Below, piece by piece: positions 48,559 to 59,744 of a DNA stretch of 64,000 nt. Under the pieces are notes generated by a model. The model made no database searches. It had not been told where the DNA came from and saw only the letters and a list, made by a program, of their open reading frames with translations. Location of the stretch: contig NC_134398.1 in NCBI RefSeq assembly GCF_050003625.1, positions 20,782,997 through 20,846,996 on the forward strand, written 5' to 3'. The translations under genes were made by a program, and so were the position numbers. The number at the start of each line of letters is the position of its first letter. The stretch's first letter is position 1. This stretch comes from Haematobia irritans (Eukaryota > Arthropoda > Insecta > Diptera > Muscidae).

Positions 48559-48917
48559 AAACCACCGTGGTGCAATGGTTAGCATGTCCGCCTTGCATAC
48601 CCAAAATCGTGCGTTCGATTCCTGCTTCGACCGAACACCAAAAAGTTTTTCAGCGGTGGATTATCCCACCTCAGTAATGCTGCTGACATTTCTTAGGGTT
48701 TCAAAGCTTTTCTAAGTGGTTTCACTGCAGTGTGGAAGGCCGTTCGGACTCGGCTATAAAAAGGAGGTCCCTTGTCATTGAGCTTAACATGGAATCGGGC
48801 AGCACTCAGTGATAAGAGAAGTTCACCAATGTGGTATCACAATGGACTGAATAGTCTAAGTGAGCCGATACATCGGACTGCCACCTAACCTAACCTAACC
48901 TAACCTAACCTAACCTA
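48559..48917 (+). mobile_element. tRNA-derived SINE, copy 6, with a long (CCTAA)n tail
   Basis: Full-length SINE with B box GGTTCGATTCC. Its tail has about seven CCTAA units (48888-48917), the longest in the window. Confidence 0.85.
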
Positions 48918-49331
48918 AAATGGTAGGCTAGAAGGTGTCAGAGTGATGGTCTCACTAATGGAACGGTAGACCCAATTGTTTTAGTGGTGAAACTGTAGGC
49001 CCTTAGGTCTCAGTGGTGGAACTACAGATCTGAATATCATTGTATATGTCAGTGCTAACATTTTAGACCTGAATGTCTCAATGGTGGAAGAGTGGGCCCA
49101 ACGGTTTTAGTGGAGGAATAGTGGGCCAAAAGGATTATGATGGAATCGTAGATATTTAGTGGAGGTACTGTAGCCTCTACAGTACCAGAGGCTCACAGAC
49201 CTCAGTGGTGGAACTGAAGAACTAAAGGCAAAACTAAAAGGAAATTGAATGCACAAAATCTCAAAGGTTGAAATGGAGCTACTAAAGGGCAGGTCAAACG
49301 ATGTCAGTAGTTGAACTGTAAGCTCGAAGGT

Positions 49332-51219
49332 CACGAAACCGTTTATTTTAACTACAGATGCATCCAACTATGCACTTGGCGCTGTTCTTTCCCAAGGGGA
49401 GATTGGTGCAGATTTACCAATATCATATGCAAGTGCTACACTGCAGAAACACGATTTGAACAAACCTATCATCGAAAAGGAATTGTTGGCCATTCATTGG
49501 GGAATAAATTTCTTTAGACCCTATTTATATGGCAGAAAGTTCTATGTGGTCACAGATCACAGGCCTTTAGTATCTCTTTTTACGCACAGTAATCCATCGT
49601 CAAAAATGACACGGATAAGAATGGATTTGAGCGATTATGACTTCGAAATAATTTACAAGAAAGGAAAAATGAACACGAATGCCGATGCGTTATCTAGAAT
49701 AGTTTTAAATAGTGACGCCCTAAAAGCTATGATTCCGGATAAAGTTGAAAATGAAAGAAGGATATTAGCTATCACTAGAAGCATGCAGAGGAAAACTGCA
49801 CATGGGAAAAACACTGACATGAGTACCGCAGCAAGTACCACGATGTTAAAGCCTGATCAACTTTACATTTGGGAGTGTACTTCTGTAGCGGATATAAAAA
49901 ACTTGATGAAACTTAAATTTGTACCTCTAGAGGAAAATAGGAAAACAAAGATAGAAGTTGGAAAATACGAAATTATTGTAAGATGCAGCGATAATCCATC
50001 TGACTTACGAGCGAGTTTGGAGAAGCTGACGTCGTTGATGCGTGATCATAAGATACGCGAATTAGCTCTGAGCAGAAACGATAATATTTTTAAAACCATG
50101 GCCATGGAAGAATTTAAAATAATATTTACAAAAATGCAGAAACATATGAAAACGGATTTGAAAATTTTAATATACGATGAACCGAAAAGAATACATTGTA
50201 AAGATACACAACTGAAACTAATAGATGAGTTTCATAACTCAACACATGGAGGACACTTAGGTGTCAGAAAAACAACCCTAAGAATTAAACAGAGATATAT
50301 TTGGAGAAATGTGTACAAGATGATAAAAGGCTTTGTCCTAAATTGCCCGCAATGCAAAATGAATAAACAGACAAGACACACGAAAGAACAATTTACACTT
50401 ACCAATACACCAACAACTAGTTTTGAAACTGTTTCCATTGATACAGTAGGACCGTTGAGGTTATCGAATCATTATCGGTATATTCTCACGATTCAATGTG
50501 ATTTGACAAAATATATTGTAGCGATTCCAATGGAATCAAAGGATGCGAAAACGGTAGCAAGAACGTTAGTTGAACACTTCATACTTATTTATGGGAATTT
50601 CAAAGTTTTGAAAGCTGATAAGGGCACTGAATTTACCAATCAATTAATGGCAGAGGTATGTAGATTGTTGAGGATAAAACAAATTTTTAGTGCTCCATAT
50701 CACCATGAAACCTTAGGTTCGATAGAAAGAAATCATAGGGTACTTAACGAATTCTTATTAAATTTCTCCAAAAATGATGAGTGGGATACTTGGATTCCTT
50801 ATTTTACTTTTGCCTACAATACGTCACCGCATATAGATACAGGTTATTCGCCTTATGAACTAATATTTGGAAAACTTCCTTCCTTACCCAACGATGAAAT
50901 AAATAAAACTAGCCAATTTTACAACACTGATGATTATGTTGCTGAATTAAGGCACAGGTTAAAATTTTCTCTCGAAAGAGCTAAAGATTTATTAGAAAAA
51001 ACTAAAATAAAAAGGGTACTCCAAGATGAATCATCAAATTCACTAAATTTGAAAGTAGGAGACCTCGTTCTTTTGAGAACAATGAATAGAAAGAAAAATC
51101 AACCGCCATATCATGGCCCATATAAGATACTAGTTAGAGATGGAGTAAACTCAATTTTAGATATTAATGGAATAAAGAAGAAGTACCATAACAATATGTT
51201 TAAAAAATGGAATGTATAG
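49332..51219 (+). CDS. Ty3/Gypsy pol fragment: RNase H and integrase
   Basis: Reverse-transcriptase-associated RNase H plus integrase of an LTR retrotransposon, cut at its N-terminal side. The frame is open from KPFILTTDAS (49336) to the TAG at 51217. RNase H: TTDAS, IEKELLAI, VVTDHRPL and NADALSR keep the D-E-D-D residues. Integrase: an H2C2 zinc finger (EFHNSTHGGH ... NCPQC), then D of SIDTVGPL, D of KADKGTEF and E of GSIERNH, with 35 residues between the last two (DD35E). A C-terminal HGPYKIL (GPY/F motif) follows. Protease, RT and gag are missing, replaced abruptly by minisatellite at about 49332. No frameshift or internal stop was seen, which suggests a young insertion. The RNase H style and the TGTAGT LTR start resemble the 412/mdg1 lineage; that placement is from memory. 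Confidence 0.88.
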
Positions 51220-51383
51220 AATTGATAAATAATTGAAATGTATGTATTACACAATAAAAAATGATTGAATTGTAATAAAAAAAAATTCACTGAATTGTAT
51301 GTATGCTATGTATATATTGATAGGATTTTTAAAAAAATAATTTTTGGATATAAAAATTATTTTTTTTTTCCAAAGGGTGAGGG

Positions 51384-51822
51384 TGTAGTGTATTCGGTAC
51401 ATTAGTTTTAAGCCAGCTGTTCAATAGTTTAAGTTACATTGTAATTCAAACAGCTGTTTAGTAATAAGTAATAGAACATATGATTAGATATAAGGATTGT
51501 TGTTTATTTTTAAGGATATGTTTGAAAAAAGAAAACAAAATAAGAAATGCCGTTATCTTTGTATAAAAGATCAAGAAAAATTAAATAAAGAAACATTCAA
51601 GTTTTTAAGCCTAAAACCGGCACATCACCATAAATTAAAAATCTTTTTTATTTAAATTGCTGTGGCACTCAGTTGTGCCTGCAATATCAAAATTAACATT
51701 TTTGCCAAGTGGCGTTATTAAGCGCCGGCACCACAATAGGCAGGCTAAACAAATTCCTCACAAAATTTTGCACATCCACAACAACATATCAAAAAACCAA
51801 AAAATTAAACAAATCATTACAG
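51384..51822 (+). repeat. 3' LTR of the Gypsy element
   Basis: Preceded by the polypurine tract AAAGGGTGAGGG (51372-51383). The LTR starts TGTAGTG and ends CATTACA, a near-perfect short inverted repeat. AATAAA lies at about 51586. Minisatellite sequence resumes immediately after (GGTGGAACGGTAGG). No 5' LTR is present. Confidence 0.7.
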
Positions 51823-54067
51823 GTGGAACGGTAGGTTCAAACGTCTATTATGGTGGAATTGTAAGCTTAAATATTAAGTGCATGTACTGTAGTACAATGG
51901 AACCAGAAGCCCGAAGGTATAAAGACTTTAGTGGAGAAACTATATAACTGAAGGATTCAGTGGAGCTACTCAAGACCACAAAATCTCAAAGGTGGAAATA
52001 TGTTCCAAAGGTCTTAGTGGTGGAACTAAAGGCCTGAAGGTCTTAGTGTTTCATCACCTAGGCCAGTCGATATCAGTGGATGAACTGCAGGCTCCAAGGT
52101 GGCAATGGTCTATTATGGTGGAATCGTATGCATACATATTTTAGTGGACGTACTGTAGTCTCCATGGTACCAGAGGCTCGAAGATCTCAGTAGTGGAACT
52201 GTAGAACTAAAGGCGTCAGTGGGGAAACTTTAGGCACGAAGGTCTCAGTGGAGAAACTGAAGGCCCAAAGATCTTAAAAGTGGAAATGTGTTAGCGGTGA
52301 AACTTTAGGTCCGGAAGATGTTAGTAATGAAACGATGTCAGTGGTTGAACTACATGCTCGAAGGTCTTTGTATTGTAACTGTAGGTGCAAAGGTCTGTGT
52401 AGTTCAAATATAGACCCGAAGGTCTTAGTGGTGAAATGAAATACCTGAAGATCACAAAACCGTAGGTTTTACGGTTTTGTGATGGAATTGTACGATCATA
52501 GGTCTAAGTGGTGTAAATGTTCGTCAAAAAGATCTCCGAGGTTGAACGGTATATCAAAAGATATAAGTGGTCCAGTGGTGGTGGTGATGGCCTTTAAGAT
52601 TTTGGTGAATGTATTGATGGCTCTAAGGTATCAGTGGTGGACCTACAGTTCCAAAGGTCTCAGTGATGGAACTTGAGGACCAGAGGCCTCAGTGGAGGAG
52701 CTCTAGGCGCAAAGGTCTCAGTGGTGGGACTATAGGGACAACAGAGTTAGGGTTGGAACTGCACTGTAGGCTCTACGGTACCAGAGACTTGAAGATCTCC
52801 GTGGTGGAACTGTAAAACTAAAGGCTTCAGTGGAGGAACTATAGGCACGAAGTACTGAAGGCCCAAAGATCTCAAAGGTGCAAATATAGCTCAAAGGTCT
52901 TAGTGGTGAAATATAGATCCGAAAGTCTCACTAATAAAACGGTAGGCCAGACGATCTCAATGGTTGAACTGCAGGCTCGAAGGTCACAGTTGTGGAACGG
53001 TAGGTTCAAGGGTCTTTATGGTAGAATCGTAATCGTAAATATTTCAGTGATTGTACTGTACGCTATATGGTACCAGAGGCCCAAAGGTCGCAGTGGTTGA
53101 ACTGTGGAACTAAAGGCTTCAGTGGGGGAACTGTAGGCACGAAGGTCTCAGTGGAGTTACTGAAGGCCACAAAATATCAAAGGTTGATATATAGGCGATA
53201 GGTCTAGGTTCTATGGTTACATAGGCACGCATATCTAAGTGGTGGAACTGTAGACCTAAAGGCTTCAGTGGAGGAACTATAGGCATGTAGGCCTCAGTGG
53301 AGCTACTGAAGGCCACAAAATCTCAAAGGTGGAACTGTGAGCAAAGATCTTAGTGGTGGAATTGTAGGCCTGAAGATCTTTGTGTTTCATCATATACGCC
53401 AGACGATATCAGTGAATGAATTGCAAGCCCGAAGGAGGCAGTAGAGAATGGTAGAGTCAAAGGTCTATTTTGGTGGAATCGTATGCATAAATTGTTTAGT
53501 GGTGGTACTGTAGGTTCTACTGTACCAGAGGACCAAATGTCGCAGTGTACGCGTGGAGGTCTCAGTGGAGCTACTGAAAGCCACAAAACCTCAAAGGCGA
53601 AAATATGACCCAAATGTCTTAGTTGTGAAACTGTAATACTGAATGCCTCAGTGTCTCACCACCAAGATCAAACTATCTCACTGATTGAACAGCAGGATCA
53701 AATGTAGCTGTAGTGGAACGGTAGGTAAAAAGATGTATTATGGTGGAATCATAGCCTTAAATATTTTAGTAGGGGCTCTATTGTAGGACCCAAGGTTTCA
53801 GTGGAGGAAGTCTACAGTGGAACTGTAGACTTGAAGGTCTCACTTGAGGAACTGAAGGCCCAAAATCTCAGAGGTAATAAAATAGTCCAAAGATCTTAGA
53901 TGTGGAAAGGTCTAAGTGATGAAACGATAGGCCAAACGATCTCAGTGGTTGTACCGTAGACTCGAAGATCGAAGGCCTTTGTGGATCCTGAAGGTATCTG
54001 CCATGGAACTCGAGGATTAAAAGTCCTAAAAGCGGAACAGTATGTCTCAGCCTTTGGTGGTGATAGG

Positions 54068-54305
54068 AAGGTGGATTATCCCACCTCAGTAATGCTGGTG
54101 ACATATCTGAGGGTTTCAAAGCTTCTCTAAGTGGTTTCACTGCAATCTGGAACGCCGTTCGCACTAAAAAAAGAGGTCCCTTGTCATTGAGCTTAACATG
54201 GAATCGGGCAGCACTCAGTGATAAGAGAGAAGTTCACAAATGTGGTATCACAATGGACTGAATAGTCTAAGTGAGCCTGATATATCGGGCTGCCACTTAT
54301 CCTAA
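54068..54305 (+). mobile_element. tRNA-derived SINE, copy 7 (5' truncated)
   Basis: Starts within the body (GGTGGATTATCCCACCTCAG) and runs to GGGCTGCCACTTATCCTAAT. The tRNA-like head is missing. Confidence 0.75.
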
Positions 54306-55351
54306 TCTTGGTGGTGATACTATGCGCCCGTAGGTCTCAGATGATAGAATTGTAGTCTTCATGATTTTAGTGGAATTAATATAGGCTCTAAGATATCACT
54401 GGTGGATCTGCAGGCTCGATAGTATTAGTGGTGAAACTATAGGACCATAAGCTTCAGTCGAGGAACTGTTGGCTCGGGGGTCACAGTGATGGAACTGTAG
54501 GATCAAAGTCCGCTGCGGTGGAACTTTAGGTCTATGGAAGTTGTGGCGCAAATATAGACCCAAATATCTAAGTGATGAAACGGTAGGCCCAACACCATTA
54601 GAACTGGAACTTTGGGCACAATTCTCTTAGTTTTGAAATGGTAGACCAGTCTCTGAGGTGGAACAGAAGGCCCTTCGATTTTAGTGGTGGAATTATACGC
54701 CTGTAAGTCTCGGTGGTAGGCCAAAAAGATCTGAATGGTGGAACGGTAGGATCAAAGCTCCAATTGGTGGAAAGGTAGTTTTAAAGATTTCAGTAGAGTC
54801 TCTAAGGTATCAGTAGTGGATCTGAGGCTCAAAGGTCTCAATGGCAAAGCTGAAGGGTCAACGTGGTCAGTGGAGAACTGTAGGCTTGAGGGTCTCAGAG
54901 GAGAACCAGTAGCCCAAAAAATGTCTCAGTGGTGGATCGGTAGGGCCAAAAGGTCTATCATTTGAAATTACCTTAAAGATTTTAGTGGAGGTATCGAAGG
55001 TTTTAAGGTGTGAGTGGTAGATTTACAGGTCTTAAGATCTCAGTTGGTGAACTGTAGCAACGAGAATAGCAGTGAGGGAGTTATAGGCCCAAAAGCCTCA
55101 GAGGAGGAACTGTAGAACCAAAAGCCTCACTGGGAGAACAGTAGGCACAAATGTATCATAGGTGGAAACGCAGTTTCGAATATCTCTATAATGAAACTGG
55201 AGATCCACAGTCTAACTGGTGAAAAAGTAGGTGGAACTGTAGGTCCAAATGTTTTGTGGTGCAAATATAGGCCATTTGGTTTCAGTGGTGGAATGGAAGG
55301 CCAATGGTCTTAATGGTGAAAGTCTCAGTGATGGAATATAGGATCGAAAGT

Positions 55352-55605
55352 CGGAAGCGACCGAAGTGCAATGATTTCCATGCTCGTCATACAAACAAAG
55401 GATAATGAGTTCAATCCCAGTTTTGGCCGAAGACCAACAAGTTTTTACGCGGTGTTTATCACCTCTCAGTAATGACATCCTTCGGCTTCACGAAGGAGGT
55501 CCCTTGTCATTGTGTTGAACATGGAAGCGGACTGTACTCATTGAGAAAAGAGAAGTACACCACTGTGATATCACATTGGACAGAATGGTCTAAATGAGTC
55601 TCAGA
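55352..55605 (+). mobile_element. tRNA-derived SINE, copy 8 (old)
   Basis: Degenerate: GAAGTGCAATGATTTCCATG, TGAGTTCAATCCCAG, TTTTTACGCGGTG, GAGAAAAGAGAAGTACACCA. It separates the minisatellite from the next 29-bp array. Confidence 0.6.
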
Positions 55606-55609
55606 CAAA

Positions 55610-58350
55610 GAAGTAAAATTCTGGCAAAATTTTCCATTGGAAAAAAACGTTGACAAAATTTTCTATAGAATCAAAATCTAGATAAATTTTTTATAGAAAT
55701 AACATTTTGATAAGTTTTTCTATAGAAATAAAATTTTCATAAAATTTTCAATAGAAATAACATTTTGACAAAATTTTCAATAGAAATAAAATTTTGACAA
55801 AATTTTCCTATAGAAATAAAATGTTGACAAGCTTTTCTATAGAATCAAAATTTTGATAAATTTTTTATAGAAATAACATTTTGATAATTTTTTCTATAGA
55901 AATAAAATGTTGGTAAAATTTTTTATAGGAATAAAATTTTAACAAAATTTCTATAGAAATAAAATTTTGTAAAAATTTTGTCAAAATTTTATTTCTATAG
56001 AAAATTTTGTCAAAATTTTATTTCTATAGAAAAAATTATCATGATTTTATTTCTATAGAAAATTTCGTCAAAATTGTATTTCTATAGAAAATTTTGTCAA
56101 AATTTTATTTCTATAGAGACTTTTTTCAAAATTTTATTTCTATAGAAAATTTTGTCAAAATTTTATTTCTATAGAAAATTTTACCAAAATTTTATTTCTA
56201 TAGAAAAAATTATCAATATGATATTTCTATAAAAAATTTATCAAAATTTTGATTCTATAGAAAAGCTTGTCAACATTTTATTTCTATAGAAACTTTATTT
56301 CTATCAAAACTTTTCTTTCTATAGAAAATTTTGTCAAAATTTTTGTTTTATAGAAATTTTGTCAAAATTTTATTTCTATAGAAAATTTTGTCAAAATTTT
56401 ATTTCTATAGAAAATTTTGTTAAAATTTTATTTCTATAGAAAATTTTGTTAAAATTTTACTTTTATAGAAAATTTTGTCAAAATTTTATTTCTATAGAAA
56501 TTTTGTCAAAATTTTATTTCTATAAAAAATTTTGTCAAAATTTTATTTCTATAAAAAATTTTGTCAAAATTTTATTTCTATAGAAAAAATTATCAAAATG
56601 TTATTTCTATAAAAAATTTATCAAAATTTTGATTCTATCGAAAAGCTTGTCAACATTTTATTTCTATAGAAAATTTTGCCAAAAGTTTTTTTCTATTGAA
56701 AATTTTGTCAAATTTTTTTCTGAAGAAAATTTTGTCAAAATTTTTTTTCTATAGAAAATTTTGTCACAACTTTATTTCTATAAAAATTTTGTTAAAATTT
56801 TAGTTGCATAAAAAATTTTACCAAAATTTTATTTCTATAGAAAAAATTATGAAAATGTTATTTCTATAAAAAATTTATCAAAATTTTGATTCTATAGAAA
56901 AGCTTGTCAACATTTTATTTCTATAGAAAATTGTGCCAAAATTTTTGTTCTATAGAAAATTTTGTCAAAATTTTATTTCAACAGAAATTTTGTTAAAATT
57001 TTATTTCTATAAAAAATTTTACCAAAATTGTATTTCTATAGAAAAAATTATCAAAATGATATTTCTATAAAAAATTTATCAAAATTTTGATTCTATAGAA
57101 AAGCTTGTCAACATTTTATTTCTATAGAAAATTATGCCAACATTTTTGTACTATAGAAAATTTTGTCAAAATTTTATTTCAACAGAAATTTTGTTAAAAT
57201 TTTATTTCTATAAAAAATTTTAAAAAAATTTTATTTCTATAGAAAAAATTATCAAAATGATATTTCTATAAAAAATTTATCAAAATTTTGATTCTATAGA
57301 AAAGATTGTCAACATTTTATTTCTATAGAAACTTTATTTCTATCAAAACTTTTCTTTCTATAGAAAATTTTGTCAAAATTTTATTTCTATAGAAATTTTG
57401 TCAAAATTTTATTTCTATAAAAAATTTTGTCAAAATTTTAATTCTATAGAAAAAATTGTCAAAATGTTATTTCTATAAAAAATTTATCAAAATTTTGATT
57501 CTATCGAAAAGCTTGTCAACATTTTATTTCTATAGAAAATTTTGCCAAAAGTTTTTTTCTATAGAAAATTTTGTCAAATTTTTTTCTGTAGAAAATTTTG
57601 TCAAAATTTTTTTTCTATAGAAAATTTTGTCACAATTTTATTTCTATAGAAATTTTGTTAAAATTTTAGTTGTATAAAAAATTTTACCAAAATTGTATTT
57701 CTATAGAAAAAATTATCAAAATGTTATTTCTATAAAAAATGTATCAAAATTTTGATTCTATAGAAAAGCTTGTCAACATTTTATTTCTATAGAAAATTGT
57801 GCCAACATTTTTGTACTATAGAAAATTTTGTCAAAATTTTATTTCTATAGAAAATTTTGTCAAATGTTTATTTCTATAAAAAATTTATCAAAATTTTGAT
57901 TCTATAGAAAAGCTTGTCAACATTTTATTTCTATAGAAAATTGTGCCAAAATTTTTGTTCTATAGAAAATTTTGTCAAAATTTTATTTCTATAGAAAATT
58001 TTGTCAAAAGTTTTTTTCTAAAGAAAATTTTGTCAAAATTTTATTTCTATAGAAATTTTGTTAAAATTTTATTTTTTATAAAAAATTTTGTCAAAATTTT
58101 CTTTCTATAGAAAAAATTATTAAAATATTATTTCTATAAAAAATTTATCAAAATTTTGATTCTATAGAAAAGCTTGTCAACATTTTATTTCTATAGAAAA
58201 TTTTGTCAAAACTTTTGTTGTATAGAAAATTTTGCCAAAAGTTTTTTTTAATTATTTTATTGTCTATAGAAATAAAATTTTGACAAAATTGTTAATAGAA
58301 ATAAAATGTTGACAAAATTTTCTATAGAAATAAAATTTGTATAATTTTTT
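55610..58350. repeat. 29-bp arrays with orientation switches and higher-order structure
   Basis: Plus-oriented to about 55975, minus-oriented to about 58255, then plus-oriented again. Within the minus part a longer block marked GATTCTATAGAAAAGCTTGT recurs at about 56261, 56641, 56898, 57099, 57300 (variant), 57507, 57764, 57908 and 58168, with spacings near 200, 257 and 380 bp. Confidence 0.85.
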
Positions 58351-58370
58351 TTGGAACAAAAAAATATCAG

Positions 58371-58554
58371 TGATGGATGTGGATTCGAAGGCACCCAAAT
58401 TTTGAATGGAGAAACATATCAATACGACATTGGTTATATGTGTGAAAGCCGTTTGGCAACGTCTCACGTTAAAAATTTTGTTTTATTTCCCAATTCCTCA
58501 TTTTCACATCGATTTCCACGATCTTATGGTTCTTATACGCATCATATGAAATGA
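58371..58554 (+). CDS. Possible isolated terminal exon, unknown product
   Basis: After an acceptor-like AATATCAG, a 61-codon frame reads GCGFEGTQILNGETYQYDIG and onward to SYGSYTHHMK and TGA. It has two cysteines and an NSS glycosylation site. Its composition is far more protein-like than the flanking repeats. I recognise no family and see no upstream exon in the window. It could be an orphan exon or chance. Confidence 0.25.
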
Positions 58555-59430
58555 TCCCCGGTTTATGTGGGGGCTATATCACAACGTACACTAATTTAAC
58601 CCACTTCAAATTTATGCTTCTTGCAAGCTACATGCGAAATCTCCAACTTATTACATTCCCCATCCCATGGTGAAGGATATCCATAGGATTTCTATAATTT
58701 GTTCAATAATCTCAAACTGTAAACTGCTTTTAAATCCCATTTCCTTTTTGAGAATTGTTTTGAGCAATTTTCCAAAGTATTTGCAGCGATTTACCTGATT
58801 TTTATTTTTTTATTATTTCATGGCAATGGCAAAACTTTTACTAACTGCAAATAGTCACACGTATGACACTTAAATTGCCACACATTCCATCGTAATAAAC
58901 TTCCATGGTAGCTGGCCCAGAACTGTGGCAAGACGACGAAGGTGTAGTTTCAATTCTCTGCAGTCTTAGACATCAAAATATCGTAAAAAACATTGATTGT
59001 ATTTGAGGCAATGTAAAGTCTGTTTACACGTAAAGTGAGTTTTAATGTTTTGACATTTATTCTATGGCTCTGACACAATCAATGTCTACGTTAAGTAGAT
59101 ATAACCGAAGCAGCTGCAGCGGTAGCAGCACATATCCTTCTCAACGATATACCATGGTAAAAATTCTAGGTTGTTAAAAGTTTTTCACACTAGTAAAACT
59201 TATTGTTGTCATCAAGTATTTGAAATTTTCCATAGACTTCGAACATTTCATTTGATGATAATGATATTACGTTGACTTAAATTTTTATGGTCTATATTGA
59301 TGGAATTGAATTGAAGTGGAAAGAAAATACGAGTAAAGTTGTCAATTTGTTAGAGATAAACAGCCTTACTGATAAAGTATTAATCAACTTTTAATTAAAG
59401 AAAAAACATAGCTTTCATAAACTATTAGAA
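58555..59430. other. Non-repetitive intergenic stretch
   Basis: Apart from a short piece of the 153-bp module (GATCCCCGGTTTATGTGGGG at about 58553) I see no repeat, RNA gene or coding region. Confidence 0.4.
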
Positions 59431-59469
59431 AATTATCATTGCAAAAATTTATTGTGAAACAATATGCTC

Positions 59470-59665
59470 TCAGCAAAATTTGGATGGAGAACATTTAACA
59501 TGTTTGTCCCCATTCTTGTTTTTTTTTTTTTTTTTTTTAATTTTGTATCTGATTTCAGCAAAATAATATTTTTGAGGCAAAAATATTTCATTTTCTCCAT
59601 ATAAAAATATAATTTTGCTCTGGAAAGATGTTTGAAGGGATCATATATGTACCTTCTCAACGCGA
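59470..59665. mobile_element. Possible decayed relative of the 809-1049 foldback element
   Basis: The right end reversed reads GAGAAGGTACATATATGATC and then TTCAAACAT, close to GAGAAGGAATATGATCACCT and CAAACAT at 810. The left end ACATTTAACATGTTTG is only loosely similar. Contains a run of more than 20 T. Confidence 0.3.
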
Positions 59666-59744
59666 GAGTATTTGGTTGTGCTGAAAATCCTCTTACCAAG
59701 CGTATTTATGCCATACTTCTAACATTACCATTATCTGTTAAATT

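Larger units (their letters stand above)
48440..55350. repeat. Degenerate 26-30-bp minisatellite
   Basis: Imperfect units of the form AGTGGTGGAACTGTAGGCCC + GAAGGTCTC cover 48440-49330 and 51823-55350. Some units are 26 bp, others 29-30. The array is interrupted by SINEs and by the Gypsy element. No frame is conserved and the ORFs lack domains. Confidence 0.8.

Noticed and set aside
48888..48917. Possible telomeric TTAGG tract
   Set aside because: Only about seven units, and always at the end of a SINE; an internal retroelement tail, not a telomere.
53350..54164. ORFs of 80-100 residues in the minisatellite
   Set aside because: They change frame from unit to unit and have no domain or conserved start.
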